From Vibrio splendidus (GTDB lineage: Bacteria > Pseudomonadota > Gammaproteobacteria > Enterobacterales > Vibrionaceae): a stretch of DNA of 64,000 nt. The notes beneath the pieces are model-generated. The model was not told where the DNA came from. It saw only the letters and a list, made by a program, of their open reading frames with translations, and searched no databases. Within the stretch, counting starts at the first letter, position 1, and every line of letters starts with the position of its first letter. Location of the stretch: contig NZ_AP025508.1 in NCBI RefSeq assembly GCF_024347615.1, forward strand, positions 2,170,001 to 2,234,000, given 5' to 3'. Positions 26,287-33,639 of the stretch are shown piece by piece. A program made the translations under genes and the position numbers.

Positions 26287-26475
26287 TCACATAAATAGAA
26301 CAATAATTAAAGCTGATGCTCTAATTATTGCTGCGATATCAATAGCAACCTGTAAGTTCCGAGTTTTCACAGTAAACATAAGTTTCGCCTGATAGTACTC
26401 GAGCCGGCTCAAGATGGAATCCTGAGATTTACGTGGCTGGCCACCACGCACATTAGATGATTTGCGATCAATCAA
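26287..26475 (-). CDS. Possible small cassette ORF (62 aa)
   Basis: This is the only sizeable leftward frame in the cassette between attC 1 and attC 2. It starts with a TTG, has a basic N-terminus and a C-terminal hydrophobic helix (IAAIIRASALIIVLFM). No good ribosome binding site was seen. A terminator follows 6 bases later. It could be a small membrane protein or toxin-like peptide, or the cassette may carry no protein gene. Confidence 0.35.
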   Translation of the reverse strand: MIDRKSSNVRGGQPRKSQDSILSRLEYYQAKLMFTVKTRNLQVAIDIAAIIRASALIIVLFM

Positions 26476-26656
26476 ATGCGATTTTTGCTTTCAGTACGAG
26501 TAAAAGCATCAGAGTGTCGTACCACCTAAATCAAAGGTACTAGGCACAGCCCCTCCCAAAAACCGATGCACTCCTAGTGTCAGTCAAAGCCCATGCCTTC
26601 AGACACCTAACTCGATTATACCTTTACTGCCTCTGTATGCAACTCCATTAGTAAAA

Positions 26657-26781
26657 CATAACGCCCTGTCAAGGTGTGAGCAACGCAATACTGGAGTTCC
26701 CGCAAAACACCTTAAACACAAAACGCAACGCATGGCAAAAATGCCAAGCGTTGCGAATCACTCTTAAACAGATTGTTATGT
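26657..26781 (-). repeat. Integron attC site 2
   Basis: The site reads leftward from CATAACAATCTG to GGGCGTTATG. The internal arms GAGCAACGC (about 26681) and GCGTTGCGAA (about 26749) pair. It lies immediately 3' of the cassette gene at 26785 and closely matches attC 3. Strong VCR-like site. Confidence 0.9.
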
Positions 26782-26784
26782 TGC

Positions 26785-27255
26785 TTATCGTGTTACCTTC
26801 GTTTGCCACACTCTAATAGGTTCACCGGTAGAATGATCAACACTATCTAATGTCGAGTCACCAAACAATTTCTGAGCTACAGCTAAAGAGGCTTCGTTAG
26901 AAATATCGACACTAGTTTCAATGTAATATTCCTTGAGTTTTTGACCTTTTTTGAACTCTTCTAGAACTTTCTCAATATATGGAACTGTAACGCCCGTACC
27001 GCGGAGTTCTTCTAGTGTTCCATAGTAGAGAGAGAAACACGGTAAACCATTTAGCTCTTCTGTACCGTTGAATACAACAGTCTGGAGAACTTTAAGTTTG
27101 GCTAGACGAGCGTATGTATAACGGAAATAGCCGAGCGCTCTATCACGGACAAAGTATATGTCATCAGTAAAAGGAACTCGCTTCATGCGGAAGCCTTGTG
27201 AAAACGCCAACTCTAATGTTTTGAACCCTGTCATAGGGTTTTGTAATTCATTCAT
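26785..27255 (-). CDS. Hypothetical integron cassette protein
   Basis: A 156-residue soluble product with one gene per cassette. The ATG at 27255 follows GGTGAGTTGT. Sequence features: FRMKRVPFTDDIYFVRDRAL, then a basic YFRYTYARLAKLK, an alpha/beta body and a C-terminal VWQTKVTR. No family recognised. The stop lies 3 bases before the attC end, as usual for cassettes. Cassette products of Vibrio arrays often act in defence or toxin-antitoxin roles, but nothing here shows it. Confidence 0.75.
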   Translation of the reverse strand: MNELQNPMTGFKTLELAFSQGFRMKRVPFTDDIYFVRDRALGYFRYTYARLAKLKVLQTVVFNGTEELNGLPCFSLYYGTLEELRGTGVTVPYIEKVLEEFKKGQKLKEYYIETSVDISNEASLAVAQKLFGDSTLDSVDHSTGEPIRVWQTKVTR

Positions 27256-27410
27256 ACAACTCACCGATCAAAACGAGAAGCATATCATATAGTTGCACAT
27301 TAAGCCTTGTTTTATTTGTGGGAATTGAATTGCTACATAACGAATGACATGGATTCCCCCTACCGAGGATCTGCCACACTTATGTGGTACTTAAATGCAT
27401 CGGAGGCACC

Positions 27411-28436
27411 ATGTCTGATTATTCTTATTTCTGCGGTATCGACCTAGCTAAAAACCACTTTAGTCTTCATGCCGTAGACCAAAATGGTAAGGTCATACTT
27501 CATAAGTCGGTAACTCGCTCTAAACTACTGACTACAATAGCAAATATGCCACTCATGCGTATAGGCGTTGAAGCGTGTGGTGGTGCACATTATTGGGCAA
27601 GAACACTCAATAAACTCGGGCACGACGCCCGCATTATGGCTGTTAAATACGTAATTCCTTATCGAACTAAGGGAAAGAACGACCTTAATGATGCTGTTGC
27701 TATCTGCGAAGCTGTTCAGCGACCATCTACTCGCTTTGTGCCTGTAAAATCCCCCGAGCAACAAGCCATCTTATCGGTACATAGAATGAGAGAGCATTGG
27801 GTTCGTGAGCGCACCGCGCTTATGAATCGCATGCGTGCCCTACTTTCTGAGTTCGGGTTAACCATTCCTGTTGGCCGCTCTTCATTAATGAAACAGGTTC
27901 CCTTAATGCTGGAAGACGCAGAAAATGAACTACCACACCTCGCGAGAACAGTGATTGCCGATGCTTATCGCCACCTTGGTGAATTGAATCAACGTATCGC
28001 CGATACTGAACAAGTCTTCGATTCTTTTGCTAAGGTCAGCACTAATGTTCAACGAGTGATGAAAGTTCGGGGCATTGGACCGCAAACCGCTACTGCGATA
28101 CTTGCTTCGATAGGTAACGGCTCTCAATTTGATAAAAGCCGTGATTTCTCTGCTTGGCTAGGACTCGTACCAAAACAATATTCGACGGGAGGAAAGCCAC
28201 GCTTAGGTCGGATAACCAAACATGGCGATAAATACTTACGAACACTATTAGTTCATGGCGCAAGGACCGTAATTGCCAACCTTGGCGACAAGCAAGATAA
28301 GTTAAGTCAGTGGTGTCGAGGCGTTCTAGAACGAAGAGGAATGAACCGAGCGATAGTGGCACTTGCCGCGAAGAACGCACGAATTATATGGTCGCTTTTA
28401 CACAATCAAACAGAATACGAAAACTATGCTGCTTAA
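27411..28436 (+). CDS. IS110-family transposase (IS1111 group)
   Basis: The ATG at 27411 follows CGGAGGCACC. The 341-residue product has the RuvC-like N-terminal domain (FCGIDLAKNHFSLHAVD, then IGVEACGGAHYWARTL and the GKNDLNDAVAI motif) giving the DEDD residues. The C-terminal transposase_20 region (VRGIGPQTATAILASIG, DFSAWLGLVPKQYSTGGK, GDKYLRTLLVHGAR) holds the nucleophilic serine region. It appears intact. These enzymes work with an RNA guide encoded in the element. Confidence 0.95.
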   Translation: MSDYSYFCGIDLAKNHFSLHAVDQNGKVILHKSVTRSKLLTTIANMPLMRIGVEACGGAHYWARTLNKLGHDARIMAVKYVIPYRTKGKNDLNDAVAICEAVQRPSTRFVPVKSPEQQAILSVHRMREHWVRERTALMNRMRALLSEFGLTIPVGRSSLMKQVPLMLEDAENELPHLARTVIADAYRHLGELNQRIADTEQVFDSFAKVSTNVQRVMKVRGIGPQTATAILASIGNGSQFDKSRDFSAWLGLVPKQYSTGGKPRLGRITKHGDKYLRTLLVHGARTVIANLGDKQDKLSQWCRGVLERRGMNRAIVALAAKNARIIWSLLHNQTEYENYAA

Positions 28437-28686
28437 GTAAAAAACTAAGCAGCATAAAGAGTTAAACCCACCGGGTCATTGCAGACGCTAATAATGGAGA
28501 TAGGTTAAGACCACTTGCGGAGAGCCTGTTAATGCGGCGGACACACTAGATGTCATCTAACGAATAAGGCACCGCAGTCGCGCAAGTCATCAGGGCCACG
28601 ACGTATGCGAATCGTCGATAAGTAGGCCGAATGTAGAGCGGCAGTCCAAAACCCATCAACATAAGTTTAGCGGATGTTTGACAACC
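28437..28686 (+). ncRNA. Candidate seekRNA/bridge RNA region of the IS1111 element
   Basis: IS1111 elements encode their guide RNA in the non-coding 3' end. Here 250 bases follow the transposase. Within them, CCTGTTAA (28525-28532) matches the right insertion flank (28704-28711), and TAACGAAT (28558-28565) matches the left junction (27338-27345), of which TAAC is attC target and the rest the IS end. The guide-like matches support an RNA that targets attC. Exact ends and fold are not determined. Confidence 0.55.
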
Positions 28687-28701
28687 GGGGGAATCCATGT
28701 A

Positions 28702-28820
28702 GCCCTGTTAAGGTGTGAGCAACGCAATACTGATGCCTCCGCATACCACCTTAACCACAAAACCTAACGCATAGTAAAAATGCCACGCGTTGCGAATCAT
28801 TCTTAAACAGTTTGTTAAAT
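28702..28820 (-). repeat. Integron attC site 3, split by the IS
   Basis: The body of the attC lies here; its outer core bases (CATAAC) are at 27336-27341 on the far side of the IS. The arms GAGCAACGC and GCGTTGCGAA match attC 2 nearly base for base. It lies directly 3' of the cassette gene at 28825. Confidence 0.88.
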
Positions 28821-28824
28821 TGCT

Positions 28825-29727
28825 TCAATCAAATTGTTGTGGAAGGTTGATTAAGCCTGTTTGAATAATAACTGTACTAATAGGTAATGCAGATAATTTA
28901 AAGTTCAATAGGCGGGGTTCGTTAATTCTGTTTACTTTCGTCGCATTATAACTCGAGTCATCAAGCAACAGATCCCAGCAAACTTTACACCATTCCGAGT
29001 ATTTGGGGTGTTTTGTATCATAAAACTGTTGCCCAGTATCACCAGATAAAAAATCTAATAAAGCCTTTGACAATGGGTTATCTATTTTCAGAGAACCACT
29101 CGCTTGGGCGATATTGAAAGAAGTATTATTTTTGAAGCCATTAATTTGATGCGTGCCATACTGCTTTAAGTTTCCGTGAAGCAATAGGTATTGTGCACCA
29201 TCAAACGCCTTTTTAGGTGTAACATCCCGACCCACGATTTTCTGAGGTCTTGCATAATCAAATTTCGGCCATTTTTCATATAAGTGCAACTGGTGCTGAT
29301 CACCTTTACCAACATTAGTCGTGTCACCTTTTGCGCTCGATACCTTTGCCTGTAACAACAAAGAGTTCATGTAAACAGAGAGATTGTTATCATAATGCAT
29401 ATGCACTACAAACAAATCACCTAATTCAGGGTTCTTTGGAGCGCCGTTCCAAGTAACTATCGGACGTTGATGACAAAAATGCCCTTGAATTTGAGCCGTA
29501 ACCCCTGTTTGGTTCAAGTAAAAATTTAATACACGCTGTATTTCAGGTAGCGAATATTGAAACAAGCTTGAGACAATCGCTGGCTCATCGAGCTTCTGAT
29601 AGCTCTTTACTGAGCCATACAGCGTTGAACGGTGCCCTAGCCCAACTCCGTCTATAAGAGCAAATTCAATATCTGGTTGAATAGCTATCCTAGTGTTCTG
29701 TAGATTTGATTTTATTGGGCTAGACAT
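28825..29727 (-). CDS. Hypothetical integron cassette protein, nuclease-like pattern
   Basis: The 300-residue product fills its cassette. In the middle, ELGDLFVVHMHYDN and SLLLQAKVSSAKG give a D...QxK strand pattern reminiscent of PD-(D/E)xK-type folds, though the catalytic Glu is Gln. A WCKVCWDLLLDD segment lies near the C-terminus. The start ATG 29727 has only a weak ribosome binding site (AGGAGTAAAAATG lies close, AGGAG 5 bases upstream, which is good). No named family is known to me. A role in DNA defence is a guess from the fold hint and the setting. Confidence 0.7.
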   Translation of the reverse strand: MSSPIKSNLQNTRIAIQPDIEFALIDGVGLGHRSTLYGSVKSYQKLDEPAIVSSLFQYSLPEIQRVLNFYLNQTGVTAQIQGHFCHQRPIVTWNGAPKNPELGDLFVVHMHYDNNLSVYMNSLLLQAKVSSAKGDTTNVGKGDQHQLHLYEKWPKFDYARPQKIVGRDVTPKKAFDGAQYLLLHGNLKQYGTHQINGFKNNTSFNIAQASGSLKIDNPLSKALLDFLSGDTGQQFYDTKHPKYSEWCKVCWDLLLDDSSYNATKVNRINEPRLLNFKLSALPISTVIIQTGLINLPQQFD

Positions 29728-29757
29728 TTTTACTCCTATCTAGAAATTTTAGGGCAA

Positions 29758-29881
29758 TTTAACGCCCAATTAAGTAGCTGACAACGCTACCAAGAAACTC
29801 AAATTTACCACCTAAATCACTGAAGCTAAGCCGAGTTGAAAATGACAAGCGTTGACAGTCTGCTTAAATTGCTTGTTATGT
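29758..29881 (-). repeat. Integron attC site 4
   Basis: Read leftward it runs from CATAACAAGC to GGGCGTTAAAT. The arms GACAACGC (about 29783) and GCGTTGACAG (about 29850) pair. The stop codon of the cassette gene at 29876 overlaps the R'' end. Confidence 0.85.
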
Positions 29882-30181
29882 ATCGGTGGTTTTAGCAAAG
29901 TGGTTGCTTAATATTGACAGAACCCTAAGAACCGATGCAAAAAGTAACAATTGGCTTGGGTAAGCTAAAATGAACCCAACTTGTTTTATACTCTCGATAT
30001 GAGAAAGCCAGTAAATAACCCACCCCGCTGATACAAAAATAGACAAGTAAAATGAAGTTTTACTGACTTTTTCAAACTTTACGGAAGGCTCTTTTTCTGA
30101 TGAAAAAACAAGATAAGATGCAACTACTATCAGTAACATGCTTAATACAGAACTCAACTCAATAAACATAGATAAATGCAT
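29876..30181 (-). CDS. Small membrane protein in integron cassette
   Basis: The 101-residue product has three membrane helices (SVLSMLLIVVASYLVF, FYLSIFVSAGWVIYWL, VGFILAYPSQLLLFASVLRVL). Its stop lies in attC 4, so it belongs to a cassette. It is the most upstream gene of the array; no attI or integrase lies beyond it. Function unknown. Confidence 0.7.
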   Translation of the reverse strand: MHLSMFIELSSVLSMLLIVVASYLVFSSEKEPSVKFEKVSKTSFYLSIFVSAGWVIYWLSHIESIKQVGFILAYPSQLLLFASVLRVLSILSNHFAKTTDT

Positions 30182-30332
30182 TCTTTAGTACTCATATATA
30201 GGCGAACTTAAAGAACGACACTAAACGATAATTCAGACATAGAGCAATAAGAAACCAAAGCTATATGTAAGGATTATTTACATAAAATCAATAATTTGTA
30301 TACTTCCGATAGATACATAACAGCTATATTAG

Positions 30333-30370
30333 ACAGAATAATTCTGTACTTAAATATAGAATTATTCTGT
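30333..30370. repeat. 13-bp inverted repeat of near-palindromic units
   Basis: ACAGAATAATTCT (30333-30345) is repeated in inverse at 30358-30370. Because each arm is itself almost palindromic, the arrangement equals two similar operator-like sites with centres 25 bases apart. Confidence 0.75.
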
Positions 30371-30528
30371 TTAGTATCTTAATTACGTAAACGATACATC
30401 TTTTTTACTATAACTAACAATGATTTAAGATCTACATTTCTGTGCCTACATAACTAAACACAGACTTTTTCTGTATAACATGAATTGATATGCCAAACAA
30501 ATATGTCACAGCCTGCTGTACGAATAAG

Positions 30529-30547
30529 TGTTGGCAATTTGCCAACA
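30529..30547. promoter_or_regulatory. Perfect 19-base palindrome, possible operator
   Basis: TGTTGGCAA-T-TTGCCAACA lies in the non-coding region between the cassette array and the small minus-strand gene at 30678. It may bind a dimeric regulator; the partner is unknown. Confidence 0.6.
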
Positions 30548-30677
30548 AGCTGTAGCCAAAATAGTTCTTATGATAGCTTCATGCGCTCTCAACACACTTT
30601 GGGGGCATAAATGAGGTAGGAGTAATCTGTCAGATCAGATTAAACCTTGAATTGAAAAGTAACAGAGTGTGTCCTGA

Positions 30678-30950
30678 CTAATCCATCGAATACCCTCGTA
30701 TTACCTTTCTGAACTCAATCGGATCCGAGGCCAGATCAAGTAGTTCTTCATCACTCCAATTTCTGATTACAGACATAAGCTTTTCGAAATAATCAAAGTC
30801 TCGATCAGTTAAACCACTAACTCTCTTTCTATCTGTTTCTAGTATTTTAGCCCAGAGTTTGTTGATTAATAGTTCTCGGTCTATTTGTTGGTCGGAAAGA
30901 TACGTTTCTGGATCGACGTTTTGACTTGATAATAAGCTTGGACAAAGCAT
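30678..30950 (-). CDS. Small acidic hypothetical protein (90 aa)
   Basis: The ATG at 30950 has AGAGGTG 8 bases upstream. The product is helical and charged (INKLWAKILETDRKRVSGLTDRD, WSDEELLDLASDPIEFRK). No family recognised. It is divergent from a possible micro-gene at 31045 with which it shares a 13-bp inverted repeat around the ribosome binding sites. Confidence 0.6.
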   Translation of the reverse strand: MLCPSLLSSQNVDPETYLSDQQIDRELLINKLWAKILETDRKRVSGLTDRDFDYFEKLMSVIRNWSDEELLDLASDPIEFRKVIRGYSMD

Positions 30951-30959
30951 TGAAGACAC

Positions 30960-31039
30960 CTCTTGTTAGTTTGATGTATTTATGACTTTTCTATATCAAA
31001 AAAAGCAGCCTTTACGGCTGTCAATTAAACTAACAAGAG
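30960..31039. repeat. 13-bp inverted repeat flanking a hairpin
   Basis: CTCTTGTTAGTTT (30960-30972) and AAACTAACAAGAG (31027-31039) are exact complements. Each covers the leader of a divergent small gene, and between them lies the hairpin GCAGCC / GGCTGT. The symmetric placement suggests a shared control site. Confidence 0.7.
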
Positions 31040-31044
31040 ATGTT

Positions 31045-31140
31045 ATGATTTTAGATAATCATATTTATACAGTTCTACACCATTCAATGACTCTAAAATC
31101 GTTTCTAAGCGGTTTAAAAGAACATGCCAGCAAAACATAA
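31045..31140 (+). CDS. Possible 31-residue peptide
   Basis: The ATG at 31045 follows AAGAGATGTT. The short frame (MILDNHIYTVLHH...) ends at 31140. The evidence is only the leader similarity to the divergent gene at 30950; it may be spurious. Confidence 0.3.
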   Translation: MILDNHIYTVLHHSMTLKSFLSGLKEHASKT

Positions 31141-31520
31141 TACTAGCCAGTTAAAACCATCTTAGAAGCGCATTTAAGAGGAATAGCTTGCGCTATACAA
31201 GTCAAATACAACCTAGTAGACAATCAAAAACTAAACTGTCCGGTGGCACGAAGTGCAGTCGAAAGACGGTGACTCACGAAGTGAGTCTCTTAGTCATCTA
31301 GTAGAAGCAACGTCAAGACCATCTACTTGTACAAGCGAAGCGATAAAAAACTCGCCTTACAGAAACCGGAGGATTTCTTCTAGCGTTCTACCTTTCTAGC
31401 ATTCTATCTTTCTAGTATTCAGACATTCGATTATTCGTTTTTTAAATAATTGAAGAAAAACCCTCAATCCCGATTTCTACTCTTATAAATAAAAGTGAGA
31501 AATAAAAATAGAGAAGAATT
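31141..31520. other. Non-coding region upstream of small-gene operon 2
   Basis: 380 bases with a GACTCAC-GAA-GTGAGTC hairpin near 31270-31287 and three imperfect 16-bp direct repeats at 31378-31425. It holds the promoter of operon 2. It could also encode a structured RNA. Confidence 0.5.
31378..31425 (+). repeat. Three 16-bp direct repeats (TTCTAGYRTTCTAYCT-like)
   Basis: Copies at 31378-31393, 31394-31409 and 31410-31425, the third diverging at its end. They lie about 95 bases upstream of the helix-turn-helix gene at 31521 and could be binding iterons. Confidence 0.7.
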
Positions 31521-31682
31521 ATGAAAACAAGACGCAATAGAAAGCCAAGACGTTCACTTGAAGAGCAACGACGCATTTATGACGAGTTCATGGACGGTGC
31601 GACATACCATTCCCTTGTTAACAAGTACATGATCAGTTCAACGACGATCAGCAAGATAATCAAACACTTTGAGGAATCGTAA
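31521..31682 (+). CDS. Tiny helix-turn-helix protein (53 aa), head of operon 2
   Basis: AGAAGAATT precedes the ATG. The product is very basic at its start (KTRRNRKPRRSLEEQRR) and then forms a helix-turn-helix (HSLVNKYMISSTTISKIIKHF). Like the 63-residue protein at 23535, it resembles the DNA-binding end of a resolvase alone. Its stop overlaps the start of the next gene (TAATG). Confidence 0.65.
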   Translation: MKTRRNRKPRRSLEEQRRIYDEFMDGATYHSLVNKYMISSTTISKIIKHFEES

Positions 31683-31858
31683 TGAGCAGATATCTAAACG
31701 AAACAAACAATACTCGGCAAGTAAGAATAAAACTTAGAAAAGATCTACTTGATGAATTTGACATCATTTCAAATGATTCATTAAACACAACACTTAATCA
31801 ATTACTACAAGCTCATATAGCGGCTCACAAGGAAAAACAATGCAGACACAAATACTAA
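31682..31858 (+). CDS. Small ribbon-helix-helix-like protein (58 aa)
   Basis: It starts on the last base of the previous stop. The sequence TRQVRIKLRKDLLDEFD followed by NTTLNQLLQAHIAAH fits an Arc/CopG ribbon-helix-helix: a basic strand, a helix, a turn and a second helix. It overlaps the next gene by 19 bases in another frame. Probably a repressor or copy-number type DNA-binding protein of the element. Confidence 0.6.
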   Translation: MSRYLNETNNTRQVRIKLRKDLLDEFDIISNDSLNTTLNQLLQAHIAAHKEKQCRHKY

Positions 31859-32757
31859 CTTCTGGCGTTAATGAATTCACAGCTCCATCAACTTCTAACT
31901 TTCACAGTGGCAGCTTTACTAACTTAGTTCACACAATCACTCATAACACCAGTGAAGAAAAGATTGATAAGTTTGGCGAGTACGTGTGTGAGATAGACTT
32001 TTCGCATCAAGACGTTTCAAAGAAGGTTAAAGACAAAAACAACATCGAACGCACATTAATTGGTGGCATTGACACTCGCCTACGTTCAATCATCAACTTT
32101 CAACCAAAAGTAGCTGGTTTGAACCTAATGTACGATGCGTTAAGAAATAAAAAGAAAGACACTTCATTTCTAATCTCAGCCAAGAATCAATTCAAGAAAA
32201 GACTAGATGAAATAAAAGAGGAAATGGGACTACGTTCTCGTCCTGTGTGTTTTACTGGTGGCATAAAACATAAAACTTCGGGTGGTCAATATCTTGAAAA
32301 AGCTGTTGCTATGGTAGTCGAGTTGGACAATGAAATGTTGTTCATTGCCAAGATTGGTGAATATGAATATGAGTTCAAATTTACAACTGAGGCTAATTCA
32401 AAAAGTGGGTTAATGAAAGCACATAAAACAGTTTACCCACAAGCAAGTTCAGAACAATGTTTTGACGGTGACAACTGGGAAGACGATGAAGAAAGCACTA
32501 AGATACCGAATCGAGTATCTGTTGAATCAAACCTAGAAGTAGCCTTTCAAGTACGTCAACCCGTTGAAACAAAGTTAGTTATTCTATCTGAAATTAAACA
32601 AGGTAATGATAAATGCATCACTGTAGCTCAATTGCCAGATGATCTTAAGACAGTTCTTGCTTCATTAGACGATGAATTTGAACAAATGATGATAGAAGAA
32701 GATGCTCGAAAACAACGATTTAATATAAACAGAAACTCATATGCAGGAGCAATTTAA
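31840..32757 (+). CDS. Hypothetical protein (305 aa), operon 2
   Basis: AAGGAAAAACA precedes the ATG. The soluble, charged product contains a central domain (RSRPVCFTGGIKHKTSGGQYLEKAVAMVVELD, too mixed to assign) and an acidic C-terminal half (DGDNWEDDEEST). It is the largest gene of operon 2. Its stop overlaps the following start (TAATGA). No family recognised; a single-strand-binding or replication accessory role would fit the setting but is a guess. Confidence 0.7.
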   Translation: MQTQILTSGVNEFTAPSTSNFHSGSFTNLVHTITHNTSEEKIDKFGEYVCEIDFSHQDVSKKVKDKNNIERTLIGGIDTRLRSIINFQPKVAGLNLMYDALRNKKKDTSFLISAKNQFKKRLDEIKEEMGLRSRPVCFTGGIKHKTSGGQYLEKAVAMVVELDNEMLFIAKIGEYEYEFKFTTEANSKSGLMKAHKTVYPQASSEQCFDGDNWEDDEESTKIPNRVSVESNLEVAFQVRQPVETKLVILSEIKQGNDKCITVAQLPDDLKTVLASLDDEFEQMMIEEDARKQRFNINRNSYAGAI

Positions 32758-32809
32758 TGATTGCAAAGTACAACAAACTTAAAGAACCAAGTTGATGGAG
32801 AGACAGAAC

Positions 32810-33001
32810 ATGCCGTTCTCAATTACGCCATTTATTTCCCCAAGTGGCGTGGGTTCAATCTGGCTTCGATTAGTACACATAATGGCATTCCTTTACGATA
32901 AAGGAATACGTACTGTACCTTGTAAGTTCACTTTAGACGAAGTCACTCTAAACTATCCTAATATGTTCAATGACGATAACTTTCAGCCGAATCATCACTG
33001 A
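32810..33001 (+). CDS. Small hypothetical protein (63 aa), operon 2
   Basis: ATG 32810 has GGAGAGACAG upstream. The product (MPFSITPFISPSGVGSIWLR, then IRTVPCKFTLDEVTLNYP) has no recognisable motif. A 12-codon ORF (32757-32795) lies between it and the previous gene. The operon's terminator follows about 70 bases later. Confidence 0.5.
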   Translation: MPFSITPFISPSGVGSIWLRLVHIMAFLYDKGIRTVPCKFTLDEVTLNYPNMFNDDNFQPNHH

Positions 33002-33073
33002 GCAAGCGCAACATGAACGTAACTCTTGTGTCAAAAGCAGCTTTGCTGCGGCAACGCCTTAAGTGATTTATTA

Positions 33074-33100
33074 TGCACACTCTTCAGTGTGCACGTTTTT
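33074..33100 (+). terminator. Terminator of small-gene operon 2
   Basis: The 8-bp stem TGCACACT / AGTGTGCA has a CTTC loop and is followed by CG and five T. Confidence 0.85.
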
Positions 33101-33114
33101 GTGTATAGATTCAG

Positions 33115-33546
33115 CTACCAGTTACAATTCTCAATACTCTCTGAACAATACTTGTTTTTTAGCTTACCGCGAGTGATAACTGTTTCAATGTCATATTTAA
33201 AACTATCGAAGTTGCATTCTTCGCTTTTAGAACTCTTGACGTAGTCTCTCATTTCTTTTGAACTAGAATACGCACTCAAAAGAGTATTATGATAACTTTC
33301 TAAAGCAACTTCACTGTCATCAAAGTAGCTGAACCACTTCACGTAGTTTTCTAGAATATCGTCAGCATGCATTTGTGTGAACCAATATATTTTAGAGTTG
33401 TAGTCTAAGCCGACGTCATTACAGTTATGTGTTTTCCAAGATTTATACTTCTTTTTTTGTCTTGGATCTGAAGCTAATCGCTTAACATGACGTCGTTTCA
33501 AAGCGTTTAGATTTCGCGCTAGCTTTAAAGCTATTTTATCAAACAT
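33115..33546 (-). CDS. Basic hypothetical protein (143 aa)
   Basis: The N-terminus is very basic (LKRRHVKRLASDPRQKKKYKSW), then come aromatic segments (KIYWFTQMHADDILENYVKWFSYFDD) and a Ser/Glu-rich end. The start ATG 33546 follows AGGGAGACACTGATA. It looks like a small nucleic-acid-binding protein of the element. No family recognised. Confidence 0.6.
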   Translation of the reverse strand: MFDKIALKLARNLNALKRRHVKRLASDPRQKKKYKSWKTHNCNDVGLDYNSKIYWFTQMHADDILENYVKWFSYFDDSEVALESYHNTLLSAYSSSKEMRDYVKSSKSEECNFDSFKYDIETVITRGKLKNKYCSESIENCNW

Positions 33547-33639
33547 TATCAGTGTCTCCCTTTGTGTGAGAGTACTTTAATCCGAAAAAAACTCGTTCTA
33601 AACACTAATTTCTATTTAATTGTTAATACAACAAGTCAT

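Larger units (their letters stand above)
27342..28701 (+). mobile_element. IS1111-type (IS110 family) insertion sequence inside attC 3
   Basis: Subterminal inverted repeats of 14 bp are present: ACATGGATTCCCCC at 27347-27360 and its complement at 28687-28700. The transposase lies between them with only about 60 bases before it and about 260 non-coding bases after it. Left and right flanks join to give CATAAC + GCCCTGTTAAGG, which is the R' end of an attC like attC 2. The insertion therefore hit an attC precisely, without target duplication. This is the behaviour described for the IS1111-attC group. Confidence 0.9.
30182..30677. other. AT-rich non-coding region with palindromes
   Basis: About 495 bases without a supported gene. 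It contains two copies of a near-palindrome CAGAATWATTCTG that also form a 13-bp inverted repeat (30333-30345 / 30358-30370), and a perfect 19-base palindrome centred at 30538 (TGTTGGCAATTTGCCAACA). These look like protein-binding or origin-like signals. Confidence 0.6.
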
